Below are positions 17,546-26,008 of a stretch of DNA of 64,000 nt, in pieces; position 1 is the first letter of the stretch, and every line of letters begins with the position of its first letter. The DNA is from Scytonema hofmannii PCC 7110. Its GTDB lineage: Bacteria > Cyanobacteriota > Cyanobacteriia > Cyanobacteriales > Nostocaceae. The notes under the pieces were generated by a model, which did no database searches, was not told the origin of the DNA, and was given only the letters and a program-made list of their open reading frames with translations. Both the position numbers and the translations under genes were made by a program. The DNA lies in assembly GCF_000346485.2 (NCBI RefSeq), contig NZ_KQ976354.1, positions 1,799,719 to 1,863,718 on the forward strand, written 5' to 3'.

Positions 17546-17568
17546 GTTCTCGTTTTATTTACGAGAAC
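17546..17568. promoter_or_regulatory. subterminal palindrome GTTCTCG-N9-CGAGAAC, left
   Basis: Seven-base arms with a 9-nt spacer, 50 bp inside the left end of the insertion sequence and downstream of the transposase gene. The same arms and spacing recur at 19173-19195. Confidence 0.6.
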
Positions 17569-17713
17569 AAAAATGAGAGAAATTTGTATAAATGAACCCA
17601 CAAGAGATGAGCAAGTATCTCTCAAGAATGTTTATATTTAATTGAAAAAATCTCTAAACCTTGTCCCTTTTAATTTTCTATCTAGTTCAACTATCTTCTA
17701 CTACTAGATGATG

Positions 17714-19120
17714 TCAACTAGCGGTTGTAAAAATTGTAAAAGATAGTTGTTGCCGGGGAGTATAATTATTTCTATGACATCGTTTTTTAGTTTTAAATTT
17801 AGAACGAGTTTTCTTGATTACCCTCGGATTAGTTCTGCCTGAGGTTGGTGGTATTTGTAAGTCTAAGATTTCCCAGATTAACCAGCTAAAATATATATTC
17901 ATATTCTCAAGAGAATGATTAACTTGCTGTTGAAACTGAGGAATAGCACGTCTGACAACTCTTAGAGAACTGGTAAAACTTAAACTTAGGGGAGATATTC
18001 CCTTGATTGCTGCACTTTGAAACATTAAATAACGTATACAATAGTGTCCTAGTAACCAACCATAAATTTCTTGGATAACTTCACGAGGATTCTTCGAGCG
18101 GATAGGAATTTTACGACCGTTCAGATGGACTTTTAACTCATCCAAGGTGTTCTCAGCTTCCCACCGTTGATGGTATTCTTGGGCTAAGAGCAATGCAGGA
18201 AAAGTTGAAATATCCATCAAATCAGTTACTAAACGATACACCTTTTCTACACCCTCAACTTCAATAATATATTCAATGACACGAACAGGTATTTTCGTCG
18301 CTCCCTTCTTTCTTGACTTTCCATCAGGAGCAAGCCAACTTAGATAGGAACCATCAGGAAAAGCTTTAACAAACTCAAATTTTACATGAGATGGCACGCG
18401 ACCAAGAATATGACATTTTTGTTTGATTGCAGCATGAATCATTTTAAATGAGTGCAGTCCTCTGTCCCACATTAACAACATACTCTCCTCAACACTTCTT
18501 AATAGCTTTAAAGCTCCTTTTCTCTCTCCAATTCGATATGGACAACAAAATATGTCGATAATTAAATGAGTTCCTGCTTCGACTAAAAAAGTTAACCTAG
18601 CTTTGGGAAAAGCCGGATTTGTACCAGGACGAGAACCAGGGTAACCAAATACTTTAGCATTAGTTTCTGTATCAGGAACATCAAAAACTGTGCCATCCAA
18701 AGCCATTATTCTCAGTCCACCCAAAAAAGCACCTGGTGTTTTAATTGTTGCTAAAGGTTTTGCAACAATTTCAAATAAACGAGTCATAACAGCAGCACCA
18801 ATTCGTTGTCTAGCTTCACTTATTGATGAAGATGTTGGTATCTTAAAACGTCTCTTAAAGGGGATTTGCAAAGAATTAAAACCCTGAATGAGATTTTTCA
18901 ATACATCCACGATTGAATCGGAGGACCAAAAACTCATGGCGATTACTAGAGAGATTACTACGTGTGTAGGAAGTATTCTTTGACGCCGTGCGGTACTACT
19001 CGTTGTTGTAATCGCTGCCATAATCGACTCGGTAGGGATGATCTGGTTAAGAGCCAGCAGTAATTGTGCCCGATTTAGGATTTGATTGTTGAATTCAAAG
19101 TTAACTAGCATCATTAGCAC
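17714..19120 (-). CDS. IS4-family DDE transposase
   Basis: A protein of 468 residues. Catalytic positions are visible: first Asp in MALDGTVFDVPDT, second in LLMWDRGLHSF, and the glutamate in the YREK-type signature YHQRWEAENTLDELK. An N-terminal dimerisation/DNA-binding region (TTSSTARRQRILPTHVVISL) precedes it. The frame is intact, so the protein may be active. Start could be any of the first three methionines. Confidence 0.92.
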   Translation of the reverse strand: MLMMLVNFEFNNQILNRAQLLLALNQIIPTESIMAAITTTSSTARRQRILPTHVVISLVIAMSFWSSDSIVDVLKNLIQGFNSLQIPFKRRFKIPTSSSISEARQRIGAAVMTRLFEIVAKPLATIKTPGAFLGGLRIMALDGTVFDVPDTETNAKVFGYPGSRPGTNPAFPKARLTFLVEAGTHLIIDIFCCPYRIGERKGALKLLRSVEESMLLMWDRGLHSFKMIHAAIKQKCHILGRVPSHVKFEFVKAFPDGSYLSWLAPDGKSRKKGATKIPVRVIEYIIEVEGVEKVYRLVTDLMDISTFPALLLAQEYHQRWEAENTLDELKVHLNGRKIPIRSKNPREVIQEIYGWLLGHYCIRYLMFQSAAIKGISPLSLSFTSSLRVVRRAIPQFQQQVNHSLENMNIYFSWLIWEILDLQIPPTSGRTNPRVIKKTRSKFKTKKRCHRNNYTPRQQLSFTIFTTAS

Positions 19121-19172
19121 TCAGTTTTGAAGTGAAATTTCGTATAAGATAATATTGATTAAAACACTTTTT

Positions 19173-19195
19173 GTTCTCGTAATCTATTCGAGAAC
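19173..19195. promoter_or_regulatory. internal palindrome GTTCTCG-N9-CGAGAAC between the divergent IS genes
   Basis: Identical arms and identical 9-nt spacing to 17546-17568. It lies between the transposase start (19120) and the passenger gene start (19220), a good place for an operator controlling both. Confidence 0.6.
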
Positions 19196-19219
19196 TCTAT
19201 CTTTCCCCAATTCCAATTG

Positions 19220-19600
19220 ATGCCTACGAAAACTGACGATATTATTGCCAGAGCCGAACTCTTACAGCAAGCGATCGCTACTCTACAACTACAAATTCAA
19301 CAAATTCAAGCTTCAGGAGAAGTTGCACCCGAAGGTTGTTGTGTCCTGCGCTACCAGGCACGCGGTCAAAAAGGAACTTACTGGTACTATAAGTTGCACG
19401 CTCAAATGCCGATTTTCCCTACGCAAACTCCTAATAAATTAAGTAAATATAAGCATTTGGGGAAAGCTGGAAGCCCCGCTCATATTGATGCTGTTATGCA
19501 AGTTACACGAAGAATGCAAATCGACACCTTAAAAAATACGATTCATTCTCTCAGACAAAACTGGATAGATTTGTACGAAAGTCTCAAAGACAAAAAATAA
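19220..19600 (+). CDS. passenger protein of the IS4-family element, possibly DUF6788-like
   Basis: A protein of 126 residues (ATG at 19220; a TTG lies directly before it). An N-terminal amphipathic helix rich in Q and L is followed by GCCVLRYQARGQKGTYWYYK, then HLGKAGSPAHIDAVMQVTRR and a C-terminal helix. The Y(R)-x-RG-x-G-x-YWYYK pattern resembles small proteins found with mobile elements (DUF6788-like; tentative). It lies within the terminal repeats, divergent from the transposase. A role in target choice, regulation or DNA binding is possible. Confidence 0.7.
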   Translation: MPTKTDDIIARAELLQQAIATLQLQIQQIQASGEVAPEGCCVLRYQARGQKGTYWYYKLHAQMPIFPTQTPNKLSKYKHLGKAGSPAHIDAVMQVTRRMQIDTLKNTIHSLRQNWIDLYESLKDKK

Positions 19601-19700
19601 CCTTGCCCATCCGCTTTCAGTTATCGTTTTTAATACGCGAACACATTTGACACTGTTTTACCCTTTATTTCCCTTAACCGAGCAGTATTGAGATGGGTTC

Positions 19701-19873
19701 CAATTATGTTTTACAAATTGGAAGAAGCGATCGCACTTTACTATCAGTCGCAAAGTTATGAAATGCAAATACAGATATTCCCACCTGAATTAAATCCCAA
19801 TGATTTTGATTTATCCTCCTACCAGCAAGTTCCACCACACAACAAAATTCCATCACCTTCACTAAGGGTATAA
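19701..19873 (+). pseudogene. 3' part of the small gene split by the IS4-family element
   Basis: It continues the frame of 17337-17496 (MFYKLEEAIALYYQ to SPSLRV) to a stop at 19873. Its end overlaps the convergent UgpC-type gene by 12 bases. Confidence 0.75.
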
Positions 19874-20962
19874 CTTATCACCAGTTGCAGAATCAAACAC
19901 AAATAATCTATCCAAATTAAACTTCAAAGAAAGACGATCGCCCCTTTGGGGAAGTACATCAGCACCAATTTGAACATTCAAAATCACTGACGTACCAGGA
20001 AACCCAGTCCGCACCAAAGTCTCCCGTCCCAGAGGTTCCACCACCTTAACCTCCACTGTTAACTCACCAAACTCTTCCTCTGTGCGCCTAGAAGGTTCAA
20101 CAATAGAAATATGTTCCGGACGAATTCCCAAATCAAAACCTTGTCCCACCCCAGGACGCAATTTTTCCTGAACAGAATTCGGACAGGGTAACGTCTGACC
20201 AACAACATCAAAGCCATCACCCGTATACTTTGCAGGTACGATATTCATTGGAGGACTTCCCAAGAAAGTAGCAACCATACGGTTTGTCGGTTGGGAATAG
20301 ATAATATGTGGTTCGCCAATTTGTTGAATTCGTCCCCGATTGAGAACCACTATCTTGTCAGCCAAAGTCATCGCTTCAACCTGGTCATGAGTCACATAGA
20401 TAGTCGTAATTCCCAGTTCTTGATGAAGTTGTTTCAACTCAGCCCGTGTATCGTCCCGCAATTGAGCATCCAAATTAGACAGTGGTTCATCCAGTAAAAA
20501 AACTTGTGGTTCGCGAGCAATTGCTCTTCCCAAGGCAACACGCTGCTGCTGTCCGCCTGAAAGTTGTTTGGGTTTGCGCTCTAAAAGATGTTCTAGAGAA
20601 AGCGATCGCGCCACTACTATGACTCGTTCTTGAATGATTTTCGGGTCAATTTTTCGCATTTGCAGCCCAAAAGCAATGTTTTGCCCCACTGTCATGTGGG
20701 GATAGAGGGCGTAGTTTTGAAATACCATTGCCACATCTCGCTGTCTTGCGGGAATATTGTTAACCAACCTCTCCCCGATATAGAGTTTGCCAGATGTCGC
20801 AGTTTCCAAACCAGCGATAGTTCGCAAAATGGTAGATTTTCCACAACCTGATGGTCCAACTAACACCCAAAACTCACCATTGGGTATGTCAAAAGTAATG
20901 TCATCAATAGCGGTGACATTATTAAATCTACGCTTAATGTTTTCTAGACGAACGGTTGCCAT
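19862..20962 (-). CDS. ugpC: ABC transporter ATP-binding protein, UgpC/MalK type
   Basis: A protein of 366 residues. The nucleotide-binding domain has Walker A GPSGCGKST, signature LSGGQQQR, Walker B VFLLDEP and the switch histidine in YVTHDQ. A C-terminal TOBE/OB region follows (IRPEHISIV). This subfamily serves sugar, polyol or glycerol-phosphate importers and is often shared by several permeases; none is adjacent here. The symbol reflects subfamily, not a proven substrate. Confidence 0.88.
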   Translation of the reverse strand: MATVRLENIKRRFNNVTAIDDITFDIPNGEFWVLVGPSGCGKSTILRTIAGLETATSGKLYIGERLVNNIPARQRDVAMVFQNYALYPHMTVGQNIAFGLQMRKIDPKIIQERVIVVARSLSLEHLLERKPKQLSGGQQQRVALGRAIAREPQVFLLDEPLSNLDAQLRDDTRAELKQLHQELGITTIYVTHDQVEAMTLADKIVVLNRGRIQQIGEPHIIYSQPTNRMVATFLGSPPMNIVPAKYTGDGFDVVGQTLPCPNSVQEKLRPGVGQGFDLGIRPEHISIVEPSRRTEEEFGELTVEVKVVEPLGRETLVRTGFPGTSVILNVQIGADVLPQRGDRLSLKFNLDRLFVFDSATGDKLYP

Positions 20963-20964
20963 TT

Positions 20965-21066
20965 TAGATTCGTAGATAGTAGATAGTTGCTAGTTGTTAG
21001 TTGCTCTTTGTCAATTATTCTACTACTAACTACTAACCACTAACTACTAACCACTAACTACTAACT
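20965..21066. repeat. short tandem repeats (TAACTAC/CTAACCA type)
   Basis: Degenerate heptamer-like units such as CTACTAACCACTAA repeat between the UgpC-type and GUN4 genes. These short tandem repeats are typical of heterocystous cyanobacteria. Similar stretches lie at 35450-35490 and 50697-50760. Confidence 0.7.
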
Positions 21067-21774
21067 CCATGCTGAATGAGATAGTAAAGAAGCCATAACT
21101 CTGACGCCCCTGAGTTGGTTGGATAGGGGTAAGTGACCTTTAGGCGCACTGAGGTTCCAGGTAAACTCGTTGGGATATCGAGTCCAGTTATTGCCTTTTT
21201 TCCAACCAATTTTTTCCCAAAGATTATCCCAGTTTTTCCCCAAGCTCAACCAAATTTCTCTTTGAACGGAAAAGCCAAATTTGCCTTCTGAGTGAACTAC
21301 CCATAAGGTGTTTAATGTTTGTAGATCGGTGGCTGGAAAATTCTCGACTTCGGTAAAATACAGCCATTTTCTTTGTATTGCTGTTGGTCCTGCTAATTCA
21401 CACATTTTTTGTATAGTTATGCGATCGGCGGCTTGAAAATCTTGGGCTGCTAGAAGCTTCTGTATGGGGCTGTAATCTATATTGCAATCCGATTTTAAGG
21501 GAACTATTCCTGAAGGAAAATTATTTTGTAAAAATTCCTTGGCTTTGGGTGAATCAGAGGTATAAAGAACTTGATAAACTTTCCCGTCTACCCAAGTGGC
21601 TGGATTTTTCCGGCGTTCATATAAAAATTCCATCAGAACATCTAATCCCCCTTCTCCCAGGTTAGCAAGCTGTGGAATCACCTGCTGTTGGATTTGAAGA
21701 GACCCAGCGACTAAGGGTTGGCGGAGGGATTCGATGTTGCTAGTAGTGCCTGATACAATCATTGGGTCTGTCAT
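21061..21774 (-). CDS. gun4: GUN4-domain tetrapyrrole-binding protein
   Basis: A protein of 237 residues. An N-terminal helical domain of about 80 residues precedes the GUN4 core, seen in LLAAQDFQAADRITIQKMCE and in WVVHSEGKFGFSVQREIW, with RYPNEFTWNLSAPKGHLPL in the porphyrin-binding loop. GUN4 binds protoporphyrin IX and its Mg form and stimulates magnesium chelatase in chlorophyll synthesis. The length matches cyanobacterial homologues. Confidence 0.93.
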   Translation of the reverse strand: MTDPMIVSGTTSNIESLRQPLVAGSLQIQQQVIPQLANLGEGGLDVLMEFLYERRKNPATWVDGKVYQVLYTSDSPKAKEFLQNNFPSGIVPLKSDCNIDYSPIQKLLAAQDFQAADRITIQKMCELAGPTAIQRKWLYFTEVENFPATDLQTLNTLWVVHSEGKFGFSVQREIWLSLGKNWDNLWEKIGWKKGNNWTRYPNEFTWNLSAPKGHLPLSNQLRGVRVMASLLSHSAWS

Positions 21775-21821
21775 GCAGTAATTACTCGTGAAATGCGATC
21801 GGTGAACAAGCTATAAAATTA

Positions 21822-21860
21822 GGGAGTGGGGAGTGGGGAGTGGGGAGTGGGGAGTGGGGG
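21822..21860. repeat. GGGGAGT heptamer tandem repeat
   Basis: At least four units of GGGAGTG. A complementary-type CCCTACT array lies at 21953-21992, about 90 bp away, and could pair with it in part. Confidence 0.85.
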
Positions 21861-21952
21861 AAACAACATTTGCATTTGTTGTGGTGTATAAAAGTACATA
21901 ATGGCGACTAAGAGCAAAGAATAGTTTACACGAAAATGGATTTGAGTTTCTT

Positions 21953-21992
21953 ACTCCCTACTCCCTACTCCCTACTCCCTACTCCCTACTCC
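21953..21992. repeat. CCCTACT heptamer tandem repeat
   Basis: About five units of ACTCCCT, near-inverted relative to 21822-21860. Confidence 0.85.
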
Positions 21993-22241
21993 AAAGAACA
22001 CTTCTCACACAGTAGACGAGAAAAGTGTATAAGCGGTAAAATAATAACGGTTTCATCGATCCCAGGCAAGGCACGCCACACACTCTGCGAATAGGGGAAA
22101 AAACTCTGCGCTTCATAAATCTACCAAATAAAGACATACAAAAATCTGCTAGCCTTCCAATCATCAGTTTCTCATTTTTGGGTTTAATATCCCAAGAGCG
22201 CAGATGTTGCAGCATAGCTAATCAGGAGTGAACTTAGGACA

Positions 22242-22397
22242 TCATGGAACATCCTGACTCTTCTTAATTTTCTTTTTCAGAGAGCGAATTAGCTCTCGGA
22301 TCACATCGGACTGAGTTCTTTCTGCTACATTGCAATAATCGTTAAGGATTTGCCTTTCTTCATCATTAATTCTGACGTTTAAAATATTTTTCGCCAT
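22242..22397 (-). CDS. ribbon-helix-helix (CopG-like) DNA-binding protein, 51 aa
   Basis: ATG at 22397 is preceded by AAGGGGG four bases upstream, a strong ribosome-binding site. The protein starts MAKNILNVRINDEERQILND, a basic strand followed by helix 1, then AERTQSDVIRELIRSLKKK as helix 2, the pattern of short ribbon-helix-helix repressors and antitoxins. No toxin gene is next to it; it may regulate itself or its neighbours. Confidence 0.75.
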   Translation of the reverse strand: MAKNILNVRINDEERQILNDYCNVAERTQSDVIRELIRSLKKKIKKSQDVP

Positions 22398-22749
22398 GAA
22401 ACCCCCTTGTCGTGTAATCAGTAACGCATTACAATAAAATCGTACAACATAAGGATAGAAATGTTTTTACCGTTAAGTTGACGGTTGGTATATCTCTTTC
22501 CTCTGTAGAAGTAGAAAAGATACTGAAATTGTCAAACCGCGTGTTTACTTACCCCAACAGCCACCACACCGAGGACAGGGATTTACACGCATCAATTAAC
22601 CTCATAAATGCTCGCCTACGATAAATGTAGTAGGGTAGGCTCGATCCGAACAAACACGCTTGTGGACAGTTAGCAGTTGACTGCGCTGGTTGAAGCAAGA
22701 ATTGTTGAACGATGTCCAATGATGTTTAGTAAATAAAGAGCAGTGCTGA
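22398..22749. other. promoter region of icd and the RHH gene
   Basis: About 350 bp between divergent genes. I searched for the NtcA pattern GTA-N8-TAC and found only GTA-N7-TAC near 22510, which I do not count. No other feature seen. Confidence 0.5.
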
Positions 22750-24171
22750 ATGTACGATAAAATTACTGCACCCACAACAGGAGCCAAAATCACCTTCAAA
22801 AACGGTGAGCCTGTTGTTCCTGACCATCCAATTATCCCTTTTATTCAAGGTGATGGTACGGGAATAGATATTTGGCCGGCTGCTCAAAAGGTTCTTGATG
22901 CTGCTGTGGCAAAAGCATACAAGGGCAAGCGCAAGATTAGTTGGTTTAAGGTTTTCGCTGGGGATGAGGCTTTCGAAGTTTACGGGACTTACCAGTATTT
23001 GCCTCAGGATACCCTTACGGCAATTAAGGAATACGGTGTCGCGATTAAGGGACCGCTGACAACTCCTATTGGTGGTGGCATTCGTTCCCTTAATGTGGCG
23101 TTGCGTCAAATTTTTGACTTATATGCCTGTGTACGCCCTTGCCGATACTACCCAGGTACTCCTTCTCCTCATAAAACTCCAGAAAAACTGGATGTGATTA
23201 TTTACCGGGAAAATACGGAGGATATTTATTTAGGAATTGAGTGGCGTCAAGGAAGTGAAGTTGGCGATCGCTTAATCTCTATCCTAAACAAAGAACTTAT
23301 TCCTGCAACTCCAGAACATGGGAACAAGCAAATTCCTTTGGATTCTGGAATAGGTATTAAACCTATTAGCAAAACTGGTTCCCAACGCCTGGTGAGACGT
23401 GCTATCAAACACGCTTTGTTACTTCCACTGAACAAGAAAATGGTGACTCTGGTGCATAAAGGCAACATCATGAAGTACACTGAAGGCGCTTTCCGGGATT
23501 GGGGCTACGAATTGGCAGTCAGCGAATTTCGCTCTGAGTGCGTTACCGAACGGGAATCTTGGATTTTGAGTAACAAAGAGAACAATCCCAATCTCTCTTT
23601 GGAAGATAATGCTCGAATGGTTGAACCTGGGTTTGATGCTTTGACTTCAGACAAGCAAGCCCAAATGGTTGAAGAAGTGAAAACTGTTCTGGACTCAATT
23701 TGGGAAAGCCACGGAAAGGGTAAGTGGAAAGTAATGGTAATGGTCAATGACCGCATTGCCGATAGTATTTTCCAACAAATCCAGACCAGACCCGATGAGT
23801 ATTCCGTTTTGGCGACTATGAACCTGAATGGGGATTACTTGTCTGATGCGGCGGCGGCGATCGTTGGCGGACTAGGTATGGGACCGGGGGCAAATATTGG
23901 CGATGAATGTGCTGTTTTTGAAGCAACCCACGGAACCGCACCCAAACATGCTGGTTTGGATAGGATCAACCCTGGTTCCGTGATTTTATCCGGTGTGATG
24001 ATGCTGGAGTATTTGGGTTGGCAAGAAGCAGCAGATTTGATCAAGAAAGGGTTGGGGGATGCGATCGCAAACCGTCAAGTTACTTATGATTTGGCACGTT
24101 TGTTAGAACCACCTGTAGAACCTTTAAAGTGTTCTGAATTTGCTGAGGCAATTATTAAGCATTTTGGTTAG
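22750..24171 (+). CDS. icd: NADP-dependent isocitrate dehydrogenase
   Basis: A protein of 473 residues, the length of cyanobacterial Icd. It converts isocitrate to 2-oxoglutarate, the carbon skeleton for ammonium assimilation and the nitrogen-status signal in cyanobacteria. Visible are the substrate-loop region ([20 protein letters not shown]), the [13 protein letters not shown] segment, and the NADP-binding [11 protein letters not shown] region with metal-binding aspartates around [10 protein letters not shown]. The start context (ATGTACGATAAAAT) agrees with homologues. Confidence 0.96.
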   Translation: MYDKITAPTTGAKITFKNGEPVVPDHPIIPFIQGDGTGIDIWPAAQKVLDAAVAKAYKGKRKISWFKVFAGDEAFEVYGTYQYLPQDTLTAIKEYGVAIKGPLTTPIGGGIRSLNVALRQIFDLYACVRPCRYYPGTPSPHKTPEKLDVIIYRENTEDIYLGIEWRQGSEVGDRLISILNKELIPATPEHGNKQIPLDSGIGIKPISKTGSQRLVRRAIKHALLLPLNKKMVTLVHKGNIMKYTEGAFRDWGYELAVSEFRSECVTERESWILSNKENNPNLSLEDNARMVEPGFDALTSDKQAQMVEEVKTVLDSIWESHGKGKWKVMVMVNDRIADSIFQQIQTRPDEYSVLATMNLNGDYLSDAAAAIVGGLGMGPGANIGDECAVFEATHGTAPKHAGLDRINPGSVILSGVMMLEYLGWQEAADLIKKGLGDAIANRQVTYDLARLLEPPVEPLKCSEFAEAIIKHFG

Positions 24172-24542
24172 TAGGGGCGCGGCGGCTTTGCGCCCGTATA
24201 TGGTTAGTAGTAGGGTGGGCAATGCCCACCATTAAATCAATCACAATACCCTATCTACTCGCTAATTCACTCTAGCATAATGTAAAAATATAACTCTTGT
24301 GGTGCGGGAATCTTGCCCACCTGATACAAACGGGCGAGACGCCCGTCCCACAAGAACCAAGATTACCAGAAAATTAAGATATTGATTTATAGAATTGATA
24401 ATTACAGTACGGAAAATAACCCATAAAAGCTACGGTTTTATACACTATCTGAAGTGAAATAGTGCATATATTAAAAGAGTCAGCTTTAGAGATAGAACTC
24501 TATACCGACTGTTAAACTTTGAATGAGAGCATCAAGAAGCTA
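24172..24542. other. intergenic with small palindromes
   Basis: It includes a GGTGGGCAATGCCCACC hairpin near 24218 and the repeat at 24296-24354. The CP12 promoter should lie in 24355-24540. Confidence 0.6.
24296..24354. repeat. palindromic intergenic repeat (CTTGTGG...CCACAAG)
   Basis: Outer arms CTTGTGG and CCCACAAG and the inner GGGCGAGACGCCC hairpin relate it to 5318-5375. Confidence 0.7.
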
Positions 24543-24833
24543 ATGACAAAAACCGTAGATGCCAATTGGGAAAGTGTAAATTCCACTGCTGCGATCGGTG
24601 GTAATGAAAATACTAAAATTTTAGAACAAGCCATTCTAGAAGCTATTGAGCAAGCCCGTACAGCTTGTGAATTGAAGGGAAATAGTTCAAGTGAATGTGC
24701 TGTAGCCTGGGATATTGTTGAAGAGTTGCAAGCAGAGAAATCTCATAAGTTAGCAGCACATCGCAAAACTGCTTTAGAGGAATATTGTGACGACAACCCA
24801 AATGCGCCTGAATGTTTAATTTATGATGTCTAA
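24543..24833 (+). CDS. cp12: CP12 Calvin-cycle regulatory protein
   Basis: A protein of 96 residues from ATG 24543 (an in-frame TTG at 24519 is less likely). CP12 is a disordered redox switch that binds phosphoribulokinase and GAPDH in the dark. Diagnostic pieces are AIEQARTACELKG with ECAVAWDIVEELQAEKSH, and the C-terminal EEYCDDNPNAPEC; both cysteine pairs are present. The N-terminus is about 25 residues longer than in typical CP12. A clear terminator follows. Confidence 0.95.
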   Translation: MTKTVDANWESVNSTAAIGGNENTKILEQAILEAIEQARTACELKGNSSSECAVAWDIVEELQAEKSHKLAAHRKTALEEYCDDNPNAPECLIYDV

Positions 24834-24877
24834 ATTTACAGGTGGTTATGTTAATAGTCACTCCAATTAAAGGTTCT

Positions 24878-24907
24878 GCCTGAAGTGCTAAATCTTCAGG
24901 CGTTTTT
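24878..24907 (+). terminator. rho-independent terminator of cp12
   Basis: GCCTGAAG and CTTCAGGC form a perfect 8-bp stem with an 8-nt loop, followed by GTTTTTT. Confidence 0.9.
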
Positions 24908-25107
24908 TGTATAAGAGATGATTTATAAAGTAAAATTTTATTTTATTATTTTGAATATTTTACAAAAATTTACCCAGTAGTATCTATCTTTTGTTACTTA
25001 AATAGGTGTGACTCACCTTACCCATAGTTCATCAAATCTTTAGAATGATTTTCCGGCTATTTGCCAAGGTTAATTGAATATTTAATTGGTTTTTATACAC
25101 GTTTTCT

Positions 25108-25314
25108 ATGATAGAAGACCCTAGAATTCAACTATTAAAAATCAAATTAGGTATGATTGCTGAGGAGATTACAAACAAAGAACAAGAACTAGTGAACAAG
25201 GAAATGCAACTTTATACAATACAACAAGAACGTGAGAATTTACAAGCAGAAATTGAGAACTTGACTTATCAAGCTGAATCTCTTGAGAGACAAATTTATG
25301 AGTTAGGTGGTTAG
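25108..25314 (+). CDS. small coiled-coil protein
   Basis: A protein of 68 residues, mostly one predicted coiled coil (AEEITNKEQELVNKEMQLY, ENLQAEIENLTYQAESLERQ). Regular E/K/Q/L heptads argue it is real. No recognised family. It converges with the truncated coiled-coil gene that ends at 25324. Confidence 0.6.
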   Translation: MIEDPRIQLLKIKLGMIAEEITNKEQELVNKEMQLYTIQQERENLQAEIENLTYQAESLERQIYELGG

Positions 25315-25323
25315 AAAGCGCCT

Positions 25324-25992
25324 TTAAGAGAGTTTAGACATCAGAATTTCTAAACTCTCTTTTACTTGTTGACCATCTTCGCCTATTTCTTCATATGCCA
25401 TTATTCCAACAATTTTAAGCACTTGTTGATATGCAGCTACAGGAAGACACACTGGAGAACCTGGTTGTTCGAGTAGATTCTTGTTGTCACTCAAAAGATA
25501 ATAATAAATTTTTTTCAAGTAAATTTCTATCTCACGGCAAAACCCTTCAAAAGCCTTATCTGGTGGTAACCTTGTCTCTAAAATCATTTCTTGCAGTCTT
25601 GATGATTTATCATTAAAGACTTGCTGAACTGCTACCCTTGCGATATCTTTTCGTTTAGCTAACCAGTCCGAAGCTGCTATAGTGTGTTGCGGTGCAACAC
25701 TTTTAAGTTGTTCTTCTAAAGGGACACTTTCTTTTTCTTGTTGTTGAATTTCTGAATACAGCTTTTCTATATCATTACGATACCTGTTTTCTTCTTTTTG
25801 AAGCCTGCTATCTTGCTCTCGAAGACTACGATCTTGCTCTCGAAGATTGCTTATTTCTTCTAGTAGTCTACTGTTTTCCTTTTGAAGCCCCCAATCTGAG
25901 TTGTGAGTTCCGTTGATTTTTGCCAGAATCTCAAATGCAAACGCACTTGCGTGACGTGCAGCAATTTCTTGCCAGCCAGCTTTATCTGTACC
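25324..25992 (-). pseudogene. 5'-truncated coiled-coil gene
   Basis: The frame is open from 25992 down to the stop at 25324 but begins right after three in-frame stop codons (25993-26001) and has no ATG, GTG or TTG until an internal ATG at 25587. It encodes GTDKAGWQEIAARHASAFAF, a coiled coil with a duplicated LREQD unit, and a C-terminal domain (AASDWLAKRKDIARVAVQQV, then ETRLPPDKAFEGFCREIEIY). The natural 5' end seems to have been lost where the next gene fragment begins. Family unknown. Confidence 0.65.
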
Positions 25993-26008
25993 CTATTATC
26001 ATCAAAAG

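Larger units (their letters stand above)
17497..19690. mobile_element. IS4-family insertion sequence with passenger gene (2194 bp)
   Basis: Both ends carry the same perfect 23-bp inverted repeat; the left one begins CAATACTGCTCGGTTAAGGG. A 10-bp target duplication, AGATGGGTTC, flanks it at 17487-17496 and 19691-19700. It contains a DDE transposase on the minus strand and a divergent 126-codon gene. Intact ends and duplication suggest a recent insertion. It is longer than usual IS4-family elements (about 1.2-1.6 kb) because of the passenger gene. Confidence 0.93.

Noticed and set aside
21979-22215. 78-codon minus-strand frame
   Set aside because: No ribosome site, begins inside the heptamer repeat region at its 3' end, and the translation has no family-like or domain-like pattern.
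22500-22530. NtcA site upstream of icd
   Set aside because: Only GTA-N7-TAC is present; the consensus needs eight spacer bases.
25324-25587. Short 87-codon gene starting at the internal ATG
   Set aside because: The open frame with clear protein character continues upstream for 135 more codons, so this is the tail of a truncated gene rather than a gene of its own.
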